This document shows, in pieces, positions 37,048-44,816 of a DNA stretch of 64,000 bases. The stretch spans positions 1 to 64,000 of the forward strand of contig JASJAN010000006.1 of NCBI GenBank assembly GCA_030066985.1, given 5' to 3'. The notes below the pieces were generated by a model. That model saw only the letters and a list, made by a program, of their open reading frames with translations, searched no databases and was not told where the DNA came from. The stretch comes from Desulfobacterales bacterium (lineage in GTDB: Bacteria; Desulfobacterota; Desulfobacteria; Desulfobacterales; JAHEIW01). Within the stretch, counting starts at the first letter, position 1. Every line of letters starts with the position of its first letter. A program made the translations under genes and the position numbers.

Positions 37048-39279
37048 ATGAAAAGGCCTCGATTTAAAAGAAAATCTTCACTTTCGGAAAAAGAACGCAA
37101 AAGACGCAAGCGCGAATTTATTTTAATCTTGGTGATTTTGTTCGTGGTTGCTCTGTTGACGTTGGTCGAAAGCCGAATCATCAAGTTCGGAGCCGATATT
37201 GCCGTCTCCAATACGGTGTTGATGTTTATTCTGATTAACATCAATTTGCTCCTGCTGATCTTAATGATTTATCTGGTGTTTCGAAACCTGGTAAAACTGA
37301 TTTACGACCGCCGGCGCAACGTCTTAGGCGCTAAAATCAGAACCAAGCTCGTTATTGCTTTTGTGTCGCTAACCCTTTTGCCGACCATCGTCTTATTTTT
37401 CTTTGCGCTTAATTTTATTACCACCAGCATTGAGTTCTGGTTCAATGTGCCGGTTGAACAGGCGTTGGACAATTCCCTGTGGGTAGGTGGACGCCTGTAC
37501 AGTCGGGCAGAAGAGAACAATAAATTTTTCCTGGAGCGCATATCCTATCAGGTCAAAACCAAAAATTTGCTGGATGACAAAAACCGCAAAGCCCTATCCC
37601 ATTATATCCGAATTGTACAACGCGAATTTAACCTTGATGCTGTCGAAGTTTATGCCCGCGATGCTGAGCGTTTGACATTCGCTTTGGCGCCCAAGCTTGA
37701 AAACGAATATTTCGGCATTATTTCGGCTGAAGACATCAAAAAGGAATTGCCTGCGGATGGGATTCGATCCATTTCACAATCCATTCCGTCCGGAGAATTC
37801 ATTAAGACCGTAGGGACCATTCCATTTGGGGTACAGCCCGATGAAGCCATCGGTTTTGTTGTCGCCACCATCCTGATTCCAAAGGAACTTTCTGAAAATC
37901 TGCAGTTTATTCGCAAGGGCTTTACGGAATACCAGCAGATCAAACTGCTCAAAAAGCCGATTCAGATTACCTATTACATATCGCTTTCAATTGTTGCATT
38001 GCTGGTTTTATTTTGTGCTGTGTGGTTTGGATTTTTTATGGCGCGTTCTATCAGTCTGCCGATTAAAGAGTTGGCAGAAGGTACGCGGCGGGTGGCAGAC
38101 GGCGATTTAGGCTATACCATTGATCCGGTCAGCGATGATGAGTTTGGCAGTCTGGTTCAATCCTTTAATCAGATGACGCAGGATCTTCGAATCAGCCGGG
38201 AACAACTGGAGTTGTCCGCTCGGATGTTGCGGCATCAGAATATTGAGATCGAAGAAAAGCGGCAGTTTATGGAGATCGTTTTAATAAGTGTTTCTGCTGG
38301 TGTCGTCACGCTGGATGCCAAAGGCATTATTTCGACCATGAATAAATCAGCAGAAAAGATGCTCAATCTCAAATCCGAACAAATACTGAACAAAAGCTAT
38401 AAGCATTTATTAGATGGGGCCTTTTTAGAACTGGCCAATGAAGTTCTGGACAACCTTTCTTTAACCAGTGGTGACACAATTGAATTGCCGCTAAAGCTTA
38501 CGATCGAGGGCCGACCGCGAAGCTTTCTGGTTTCTGTCAATGCACTCAAAGACGATGCCGGACGACACATGGGAACATTGATGGTTTTTGATGACCTGAC
38601 CGAGCTGGAAAAGGGCCAGCGCATGGCGGCCTGGCGCGAAGTTGCCCGGCGCATCGCCCATGAGGTTAAAAATCCGTTGACACCGATTATTCTCTCCGCG
38701 CAGCGGCTCAAACGCAAATATGCCCAGTTTGTGGATGAAACCATATTTGAAGAATGCACGGAAACCATTATCAGCCAGGTGGAGCTGATTCGGAATTTGG
38801 TCAACGAATTTTCATCTTTTGCCCGCTTTCCAAGTGCCAATCCCGTTCCCGATCATTTGCTACCCATCATTGAAGAAACCGTTGCCCTTTATAGGGAAGG
38901 ACATCCCGGGATTAATTTCAAAATAAACAACACCAGTGATATCCCGGTTCTAAACCTGGACCACCAGCAGATGAAGCAGGCACTCATTAACCTGATTGAT
39001 AATGCGATTGGTGCCTTAAAAGGTCCTGGCAATATCATTATTAGCGTAGCACATGATCCCATACTCAAAAAGGTCCGCATGGAAGTTGCCGATGATGGGC
39101 CGGGTATTTCAGATGAAGATAAAACGCGTTTGTTTCAGCCCAATTTTTCGACCAAAAAGACAGGTATGGGTCTGGGATTGACGATCGTCAGCACCATTAT
39201 CGCGGATCACAATGGCATGATAAATGTTCAGGACAATGCCCCCCGCGGGGCAAAATTTGTCATTGAATTGCCGGTATAA
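37048..39279 (+). CDS. NtrY-like sensor histidine kinase
   Basis: A 743-residue membrane kinase. There are three N-terminal helices (about 28-46, 55-75 and 100-125), a periplasmic sensing domain (about 135-310), a fourth helix (about 315-335), HAMP (about 335-390), PAS (about 405-500), and HisKA with REVARRIAHEVKNPLTPIIL (His538). The catalytic domain has NLIDNAIGAL (N-box), VADDGPGISDEDK (G1) and KKTGMGLGLTIV (G2). The domain order matches NtrY. It precedes a sigma-54-type response regulator by 98 nt, so they form a two-component pair. Confidence 0.92.
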   Translation: MKRPRFKRKSSLSEKERKRRKREFILILVILFVVALLTLVESRIIKFGADIAVSNTVLMFILININLLLLILMIYLVFRNLVKLIYDRRRNVLGAKIRTKLVIAFVSLTLLPTIVLFFFALNFITTSIEFWFNVPVEQALDNSLWVGGRLYSRAEENNKFFLERISYQVKTKNLLDDKNRKALSHYIRIVQREFNLDAVEVYARDAERLTFALAPKLENEYFGIISAEDIKKELPADGIRSISQSIPSGEFIKTVGTIPFGVQPDEAIGFVVATILIPKELSENLQFIRKGFTEYQQIKLLKKPIQITYYISLSIVALLVLFCAVWFGFFMARSISLPIKELAEGTRRVADGDLGYTIDPVSDDEFGSLVQSFNQMTQDLRISREQLELSARMLRHQNIEIEEKRQFMEIVLISVSAGVVTLDAKGIISTMNKSAEKMLNLKSEQILNKSYKHLLDGAFLELANEVLDNLSLTSGDTIELPLKLTIEGRPRSFLVSVNALKDDAGRHMGTLMVFDDLTELEKGQRMAAWREVARRIAHEVKNPLTPIILSAQRLKRKYAQFVDETIFEECTETIISQVELIRNLVNEFSSFARFPSANPVPDHLLPIIEETVALYREGHPGINFKINNTSDIPVLNLDHQQMKQALINLIDNAIGALKGPGNIIISVAHDPILKKVRMEVADDGPGISDEDKTRLFQPNFSTKKTGMGLGLTIVSTIIADHNGMINVQDNAPRGAKFVIELPV

Positions 39280-39290
39280 ATCAAACGCTC

Positions 39291-39316
39291 GCTGCTGGCC
39301 CTATTCAGCCAGCAGC
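39291..39316. repeat. GC-rich hairpin between kinase and regulator
   Basis: A perfect 9-bp stem GCTGCTGGC / GCCAGCAGC with an 8-nt loop, in the 97-nt gap between the NtrY-like and NtrX-like genes. It is followed by further agccag repeats and has no T-run, so it may pause or protect the transcript rather than end it. Confidence 0.55.
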
Positions 39317-39376
39317 CAGCGACACGAAGCCAGAAGCCATACGACGACTATGTAAACAATTGCAAAGAGGAATACC

Positions 39377-40735
39377 ATGCTAGCATCGGTGTTAATTGTT
39401 GATGATGAACAGTCTATCGTTCAGTCTTTAAGCGGTTTACTCTCTGATGAGGGCTATGAGGTCTCAACAGCCATCAACGGTTATGATGCCCTGACCGCGA
39501 TTGAATCAGAAGCGCCTGACCTGGTTTTGCTCGACATCTGGATGCCGGGAATGGATGGCATTGAAACTTTGAAGGAAATCAAAAAATACAATCCCCAAAT
39601 CCAGGTCATTATTATCACTGGTCACGGAACGATTGAAACGGCGGTTAGGGCCACAAAATTGGGGGCTTTTGATTTGGTTGAAAAGCCGCTTTCCATTGAT
39701 AAGATCATCTTAACCATTAACAATGCCTTAAACTTCAAGCGTCTCGAAGAAGAAAATAAATATCTTCGGAACAAGACACTGGAAAAGCATTCAATTGACG
39801 GAGAATCTGAAAGAACAAAGGAACTCCGCAAAAATATTGAAGTCGCAGCTCCAACCGACACCTGGATACTGATCAGTGGAGAAAACGGCACTGGAAAAGA
39901 ACTGGTGGCACGCACCATCCATCAGCTCAGCCCGCGTTTTGAGCAGTCAATGATTGATGTCAGTTGCGCGGCTATCAGAGATGAGCTTTTGGAAAGTGAG
40001 ATGTTTGGGCATGAAAAGGGCTCATTTCCCGGTGCGACTGCCAAAAAAATAGGCAAGTTTGAGCTCGCCAACAATGGAACCATATTTCTGGATGAAATCG
40101 GCGATATGAGCTTAAGCTCGCAGGCCAAGATTTTACGAGTTCTGCAGGAACAGCAGATCCAGCGAGTGGGCGGAAGCCGCTTGATCGGCATCGATGTTAG
40201 AGTGATTGCCACCACTAATAAAAGCCTGGAGCAAGAAATTGAAAAAGGAACCTTTCGAGAGGATCTTTATTATCGATTAAATGTAATACCCATTGATGTG
40301 CCGCCTTTAAGAGAGCGTATCGAAGATTTACCCCTGTTGGTCGAGGCGTTTTTAGTAGAATTTGCTGTTCAAAATCGCAGCAAGCGCAAATCAATGAGTC
40401 CTGCGGCAATCAGTGTTTTGAGCAATTATGCCTGGCCTGGAAACGTCAGAGAATTGCGGAACCTGGTCGAACGTTTGGCCATCATGGTTGATAAAGATGT
40501 TATTGATGCAACTGACATACCGGATTCATATCGCCCCGGTGGCTTGACCAACCCATCCTTTGCGGCTTCGGCACCGTTTATGAAATTGGATAATTTCAAA
40601 GAAGCCAAAAAAGCGTTTGAAAAGGAATTTATCAAAATAAAACTGGTTCAAAATGAGAACAATATCACCAAAACCGCCAAGGCCATGAAGGTGGGCAGGA
40701 GTTATTTGCACAAGAAGATAAAATCTCTTAATTAG
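39377..40735 (+). CDS. NtrX-like sigma-54-type response regulator with altered GAFTGA loop
   Basis: A 452-residue regulator. The receiver domain has acidic D9/D10 and phospho-acceptor D53 (LLDIWMPGMDG). The AAA+ domain has Walker A GENGTGKE (168-175) and Walker B GTIFLDEIGDMS. The C-terminal Fis-type helix-turn-helix is NITKTAKAMKVGRSYLHKKI. The loop that contacts sigma-54 reads GSFPGA (215-220) instead of GAFTGA; the Phe is kept and the Thr is replaced by Pro. Regulators lacking this Thr usually fail to open sigma-54 promoters, so it may regulate sigma-70 promoters instead. AAGAGG precedes the ATG. Confidence 0.9.
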   Translation: MLASVLIVDDEQSIVQSLSGLLSDEGYEVSTAINGYDALTAIESEAPDLVLLDIWMPGMDGIETLKEIKKYNPQIQVIIITGHGTIETAVRATKLGAFDLVEKPLSIDKIILTINNALNFKRLEEENKYLRNKTLEKHSIDGESERTKELRKNIEVAAPTDTWILISGENGTGKELVARTIHQLSPRFEQSMIDVSCAAIRDELLESEMFGHEKGSFPGATAKKIGKFELANNGTIFLDEIGDMSLSSQAKILRVLQEQQIQRVGGSRLIGIDVRVIATTNKSLEQEIEKGTFREDLYYRLNVIPIDVPPLRERIEDLPLLVEAFLVEFAVQNRSKRKSMSPAAISVLSNYAWPGNVRELRNLVERLAIMVDKDVIDATDIPDSYRPGGLTNPSFAASAPFMKLDNFKEAKKAFEKEFIKIKLVQNENNITKTAKAMKVGRSYLHKKIKSLN

Positions 40736-40768
40736 TGTTGCACCTCATAAATACGTGTAAAAAATTGA

Positions 40769-40953
40769 AAGGGTCATATAATTTTCTTTCGGACGCTATG
40801 ATTGGCCCATTGCCAGTGGCCTGATATTTGGGATTATAGCCACAGTTTGCCGAATCCAAAGGCTTGCTTGGCGTACATCCCAAACATCAGGCCACACCAT
40901 ACATCGGGGGTATATTTTCTGCATAGCGTCTTTCAGAAAACAACATGACCCTT
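40769..40953. repeat. Large nested palindrome upstream of rsmD
   Basis: A 185-nt palindrome with three perfect or near-perfect arm blocks: aaagggtcat (40769-40778) with atgaccctttt-type atgaccc (40944-40953); gacgctatg (40792-40800) with catagcgtc (40922-40930); and agtggcctgat-tttgggat (40815-40834) with atcccaaa-atcaggccac (40877-40895). The tip holds agtttgccgaatccaaagg. It has the architecture of the other elements here but a different tip. The remaining sequence before rsmD shows no gene. Confidence 0.75.
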
Positions 40954-40988
40954 TAGACTTTGAGCTCTCATATTTTGGAAGGCTTTTT

Positions 40989-41555
40989 TTGAATATGACC
41001 ATTCGCGTTATCGGGGGGAAATTGAAGGGCAGAAAATTGGTGACCGTGGCCGGGAAGGAAACAAGACCGACCGCCGATCGGGTGCGGGAATCCATTTTTA
41101 ATATACTGGGCCAAAGCGTTCAGGGGGCCCGTGTTTTAGACCTGTATGCCGGAACCGGTGCAATGGGAATTGAGGCTTTAAGCCGGGGTGCCCAATTTGC
41201 TTTTTTTGTAGACGACCAGAAAACAGCTTTGGCTGCCTTGGCAAAAAATTTAAAAAGTTGTTCGCTGGAGAGCAGGGCCAGCACCGTCAAATGGAATATA
41301 AAAGACAATTTAAACATTCTTCGTTCGCACAGACTCGCCTTTGATCTTATTTTTATAGATCCGCCCTACCATCAGAATATGATTCAGCCAACCTTATCAC
41401 ATCTGAGTGTGAGCAAATGCCTGGGCAACGGCGCTCAGCTGACCATTGAACACTCGCCGCTTGAGCCGCTACCGGAAAACCAATCTGAGTTCAAATGCAC
41501 TGACCAGCGCAGATATGGAAAAACGCTTGTCTCTTTTTTAATTTATATGTTATGA
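40989..41555 (+). CDS. rsmD: 16S rRNA (guanine(966)-N2)-methyltransferase RsmD
   Basis: A 188-residue Rossmann methyltransferase. It starts RVIGGKLKGRKL, then TRPTADRVRESIFNIL (about 28-43), SAM motif I LDLYAGTGAMGIEALSRGA (about 54-72), and catalytic DPPY in IFIDPPYHQNM (about 122). GGAAGG six bases before TTG 40989 supports TTG; ATG 40995 is the alternative. It is followed by coaD, as in many bacteria, but a repeat of about 325 nt separates them here. Confidence 0.95.
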   Translation: MNMTIRVIGGKLKGRKLVTVAGKETRPTADRVRESIFNILGQSVQGARVLDLYAGTGAMGIEALSRGAQFAFFVDDQKTALAALAKNLKSCSLESRASTVKWNIKDNLNILRSHRLAFDLIFIDPPYHQNMIQPTLSHLSVSKCLGNGAQLTIEHSPLEPLPENQSEFKCTDQRRYGKTLVSFLIYML

Positions 41556-41565
41556 ATTTGATTTA

Positions 41566-41890
41566 TTACCTGAATCCTGCATGAAAATTAATGCGAAATT
41601 CTTATTATAGATTAATGATAGCCAGTTAGACGAATCATAGAAGTCATTCAAATTACCAATTAGGTATAAAGGATGGAAATCATTTTATCGCATTAATTTT
41701 CACTATCTGGGTTTGGCTTTGAGCTTTCGACTTCGCTTTTTGAGCGACGACGAGACAACAAGCCCAAACAAATCGGGCGAGCCGGAAGCTTTCATCTGCT
41801 GTGTTATTAAGGGCGAAGCATAGTTCACTATAGCTTCGCCCTTAAGTGCCTTGCATATGAAAGCCTCCGACTCGTGCAAAATTCAGGTAT
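41566..41890. repeat. Structured repeat with GGCGAAGC-CTAT core, copy 3
   Basis: The most complete copy. Outer arms TACCTGAAT (41567-41575) and ATTCAGGTA (41881-41889) pair perfectly. Hairpin 1 is tgaaaattaatgcga (41582-41596) with tcgcattaattttca near 41687-41701. Hairpin 2 is formed by ccggaagctttcat and atgaaagcctccg around the core aagggcgaagcatag / ctatagcttcgccctt (41808-41843). It begins 11 nt after the rsmD stop. It occupies most of the 417-nt rsmD-coaD gap. The interior of hairpin 1 has no similarity to the other copies. Confidence 0.8.
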
Positions 41891-41972
41891 TAATTGGTCC
41901 TATCATCATTTTATATATGCCGCTTGTCCTTTCCATTGCCGCCGAACCCCAAATAAAAAGGAATGATAACAG

Positions 41973-42485
41973 ATGCCTAAAATCGCGATTTACCCCGGAT
42001 CCTTTGATCCGGTGACCAACGGCCATCTTGACATTGTTGAAAGAGGCTTAAAAATATTTGATAAAATTATCGTTGCCATTCTGTATAATCCGAACAAGGA
42101 GTATCTTTTTGGCCTCGAAGAACGATTGGAGATGCTTAAAGATTGCTTGAAGAAATTTAAAGGCGTTGAAATCGATAGCTTTGATGGTCTTCTGGTCAAC
42201 TATGCCGCGCAACGAAAAGCACATGCCATCCTCCGGGGGCTGCGCGCCATGTCAGATTTTGAGTATGAATTCCAGATGGCCTTGATGAACCGACGACTCA
42301 ATCGCGAGGTGCAGACCGTATTTCTTATGACCGGATTGCGCTGGATTTTTACCAGCTCTTCCATTATCAAGGAAGCCATTCAATTCGGCGGCAATATTGA
42401 CGGTATGGTCCCCCGGTTGGTGCAGAAAAAGCTGAGAGATAAATTCGGTCTGGTTTCAAATTCTGAGCAAAGCGGGAAAAACTAA
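41973..42485 (+). CDS. coaD: Phosphopantetheine adenylyltransferase
   Basis: A 170-residue enzyme of coenzyme A synthesis, adding AMP to 4'-phosphopantetheine. The nucleotidyltransferase motif is YPGSFDPVTNGHLDIVERG (7-25, TNGH in place of T/HxGH). The C-terminal block is FTSSSIIKEAIQFGGNIDGMVP (about 129-150), the ISSTxVRE equivalent, and LRGLRAMSDFEYEFQMALMNR is also present. Length is normal (E. coli 159). AAAAGGAA precedes the ATG. It is co-directional with rsmD. Confidence 0.96.
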   Translation: MPKIAIYPGSFDPVTNGHLDIVERGLKIFDKIIVAILYNPNKEYLFGLEERLEMLKDCLKKFKGVEIDSFDGLLVNYAAQRKAHAILRGLRAMSDFEYEFQMALMNRRLNREVQTVFLMTGLRWIFTSSSIIKEAIQFGGNIDGMVPRLVQKKLRDKFGLVSNSEQSGKN

Positions 42486-42525
42486 ACGGACCATCGATTA
42501 AAGGTTAACTCAATCGGACAGCTGG

Positions 42526-42705
42526 ATGGATCTTTGGCAGTTAAATACCTTCTGCAAAGTCATCGCGCTTAAAAGCTTTTCCTGAGCTGGAAAAGCGGTA
42601 CGCCTTTCTTAGCCCACTATCAGCAACCACTTCAAAGATTTGAAAGATCATTTCTATTGCCGGCTAATTGATCGCCTGACCAAAGAAGCAGCCCCGATCA
42701 ATTAA
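42526..42705 (+). pseudogene. Decayed LysR-type regulator fragment (helix-turn-helix)
   Basis: Reading from ATG 42526 in one frame gives a typical LysR N-terminus: MDLWQLNTFCKVIALKSFS, then stop, AGKAVRLS, stop, PTISNHFKDLKDHF, and CRLIDRLTKEAAPIN, stop. Codon 20 is TGA where LysR proteins have Arg (CGA), and codon 29 is TAG where they have Gln (CAG). Both fit single C-to-T changes. No effector-binding domain follows. It is a dead remnant of a regulator, not in any annotated frame. The neighbouring 42706-42763 shows only a common acgcaaag-type stretch. Confidence 0.8.
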
Positions 42706-42763
42706 AGTGAATGCATATTGGGTTTTCTGGCAAAGACGCAAAGAGTTGAAGCGGTTTTACGCC

Positions 42764-43762
42764 TTAGTCGTTTTTCCTGTCTCTGGCCAAGCGCTCAATC
42801 GCCATTACCGCTAAAAACCCGATGATCGCTAGAGCGATGGCAAAAAGTACTTCCGTGTTCAGCGTATCGGGAATGATATTGGGACCCCAGGTGACATGCG
42901 GTTTTCCGTTAATTTTTTCGGCTGCTAATATTTGTTTCCACGGCCAAATTTTGGGCATGGCGCCAACCATCAAACCGGTCAAAAACGCCATGGTCAGACC
43001 ACGGAAATTCTTGAGGAAATAGTTGAGCAGTCTGGAAAAACTGAGCAGTCCAACCATACATCCCAGACAAAATACGATGATAATAATGAAGTGCTGCGGT
43101 ACAAACGGATTTTTTAGGGTGGCTGTGATAAACTCATATTTGCCCAAGATCAACAAAATGAAGGCCCCGCTGATGCCGGGTAAAATCATGGCACAAATGG
43201 CGATGATGCCGCACAAGAATATAAACCACAGCGCCTCGGGGGTTGTTATTGGTATTAGATTCATAATGAAGGCGGCAACGGCAATTCCAACCGCCAGGCT
43301 GATACTGTTGCGCAGTGTCCAGGCGGTCACCTGCCGGCTGACCACCAGGATGGATGCCGCAATCAGACCGAAAAAAAGACTCCAGGTCAATACGGCATGA
43401 TGATTGATCAAAAAATTCATCAGTCTTGCCAGGCTGATGATGGCAATGCCGATTCCAACAAACAATGATAGTAAAAAACGGATGTGAATACCCGCCACGG
43501 CACCTTTCACGTCAAGCTGCAGCAGTTTTTTAACCATTGCTAAATCCAGTGATTTAAGGGCTTTGATCAGATCTTCATATATTCCGGTTATAAGCGCTAT
43601 GGTGCCGCCGGAAACGCCAGGGATCACATCAGCCGAACCCATACACAGTCCTTTTAAGGACAAAACACATGCCTTTTTAAGCGAATCTGGTCCTGGACCT
43701 GCAAAAAACGCTTCTTTCCACGTCAGCTGTGTTTTTGTTTTCACCGATTTATCCTGCTTCAT
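42764..43762 (-). CDS. DUF368 / PopT-type polyprenyl-phosphate transporter
   Basis: A 332-residue membrane protein with eight or more helices. The family start is LKGLCMGSADVIPGVSGGTIALITGIYEDLI (about 33-63) and the repeat half is LPGISGAFILLILGKYEFI (about 198-216). Two inverted G-S/V-GG-T halves are the DUF368 signature. Members recycle undecaprenyl phosphate across the cytoplasmic membrane for envelope synthesis; this role is known for DUF368 proteins, but not shown here. The ATG is at 43762, and the terminator at 43818 isolates it from pcm. Confidence 0.92.
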   Translation of the reverse strand: MKQDKSVKTKTQLTWKEAFFAGPGPDSLKKACVLSLKGLCMGSADVIPGVSGGTIALITGIYEDLIKALKSLDLAMVKKLLQLDVKGAVAGIHIRFLLSLFVGIGIAIISLARLMNFLINHHAVLTWSLFFGLIAASILVVSRQVTAWTLRNSISLAVGIAVAAFIMNLIPITTPEALWFIFLCGIIAICAMILPGISGAFILLILGKYEFITATLKNPFVPQHFIIIIVFCLGCMVGLLSFSRLLNYFLKNFRGLTMAFLTGLMVGAMPKIWPWKQILAAEKINGKPHVTWGPNIIPDTLNTEVLFAIALAIIGFLAVMAIERLARDRKND

Positions 43763-43817
43763 TTTCTATTTCAGATCCAATGCCATCGAATCCATTGACC
43801 GCTCACCCGTTATATGC

Positions 43818-43839
43818 AAAAAAACCCGCATGCTGCGGG
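43818..43839 (-). terminator. Rho-independent terminator behind pcm
   Basis: On the minus strand, CCCGCA/TGCGGG with a 3-nt loop (43825-43839) is followed by a run of seven Ts (43824-43818). It ends the leftward pcm transcript before the DUF368 gene. Confidence 0.75.
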
Positions 43840-43949
43840 ATAAATGCAAGGATAACATCACAATGCCGCAAAGATCTCAATCAAATAAAACAAAAGAACG
43901 ACAGAAAAGAGCCTTTGTGTGTTTTTCTGTCTTTGTGGTTATGGACGAT

Positions 43950-44612
43950 TTATCGGTTTTCTTTCCAACCCTGTGCCCCGATTAGTTTGACAAACCGGCA
44001 TCCTCCCAGATTCGATTTGTGGATACCCATCTTATCTTTGGTAATTTTGATCAAATCCTGGGAGTGTTGGTTGCCTACCGGCACGATCATACGCCCACCC
44101 TCGGCCAGCTGGTCCAGCAATTTTGTCGGAACCTCCGGCGCACCCGCAGTGACCATGATGGCATCGAAGGGACTTTCATCCTGCCATCCGGCTGTGCCGT
44201 CGGTGCAGCGCATGACGATATTATGATAATGGAGTTTATCTAGCAGATTGCGTGCCTGAATATAGAGCGCCCGGATTCGTTCGATGGTGTATACCCGGAA
44301 GACAATCTCTGCTAAAATGGCTGCCTGATATCCGGATCCGGTTCCAATTTCCAGAACGCGGTCATCTTTGCAAAGCTCTAATGCCTGGGTCATTTCGGCC
44401 ACAATGTAAGGCTGGGAAATGGTCTGCTGTTCGCCAATGGGCAACGGGTAATCGCCATAAGCCTGATCTCTTAACGCTTCACTGACAAACAGGTGTCTGG
44501 GTACGGTGCCAAGTGCTTCCAAGACATTGGCGTCATGTATGCCTCGCGGTTTGAGCTGCTGGCGTACCATTTCCTCTCTTTGGCGCTCATATTTCATGGC
44601 TTCTTTATTCAT
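43950..44612 (-). CDS. pcm: Protein-L-isoaspartate O-methyltransferase
   Basis: A 220-residue PIMT that methylates isoaspartyl residues in damaged proteins. It has GIHDANVLEALGTVPRHLFV (about 23-42), the SAM-binding motif I EIGTGSGYQAAILAEI (about 86-101), and the substrate segment YPLPIGEQQTISQPYIVA (about 54-71). The length is usual (about 208-220). The ATG has no good ribosome site; an alternative ATG is six codons in (MKYERQ). It is single and followed by a terminator. Confidence 0.94.
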   Translation of the reverse strand: MNKEAMKYERQREEMVRQQLKPRGIHDANVLEALGTVPRHLFVSEALRDQAYGDYPLPIGEQQTISQPYIVAEMTQALELCKDDRVLEIGTGSGYQAAILAEIVFRVYTIERIRALYIQARNLLDKLHYHNIVMRCTDGTAGWQDESPFDAIMVTAGAPEVPTKLLDQLAEGGRMIVPVGNQHSQDLIKITKDKMGIHKSNLGGCRFVKLIGAQGWKENR

Positions 44613-44743
44613 GACTGATTATCTACCAACTCAGCACATTCAGGTCAAGTATGCCCGGGGCATTCATCCGATGATTCATACAGACGGCTTTAAGCTATGG
44701 TGCGGTTAATGATCCCGGCAAACCCCTTTGTTTAAAAAAGACC

Positions 44744-44772
44744 TTGATCCTTTGGTAAAATACTACAATAAT
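44744..44772 (+). promoter_or_regulatory. Possible sigma-70 promoter of the K+ channel gene
   Basis: TTGATC (44744-44749), a 17-nt spacer, and AATAAT (44767-44772), 45 nt before the ATG of the channel. The match is partial (four of six and five of six positions). Confidence 0.4.
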
Positions 44773-44816
44773 TATAGGATCCGTTAACTTCAGATGCCAT
44801 ATGGCTGGGACTGTGC

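Noticed and set aside
30193-41890. Repeats as CRISPR or as IS elements
   Set aside because: No regularly spaced direct repeats and no transposase frame; they are palindromic and non-coding.
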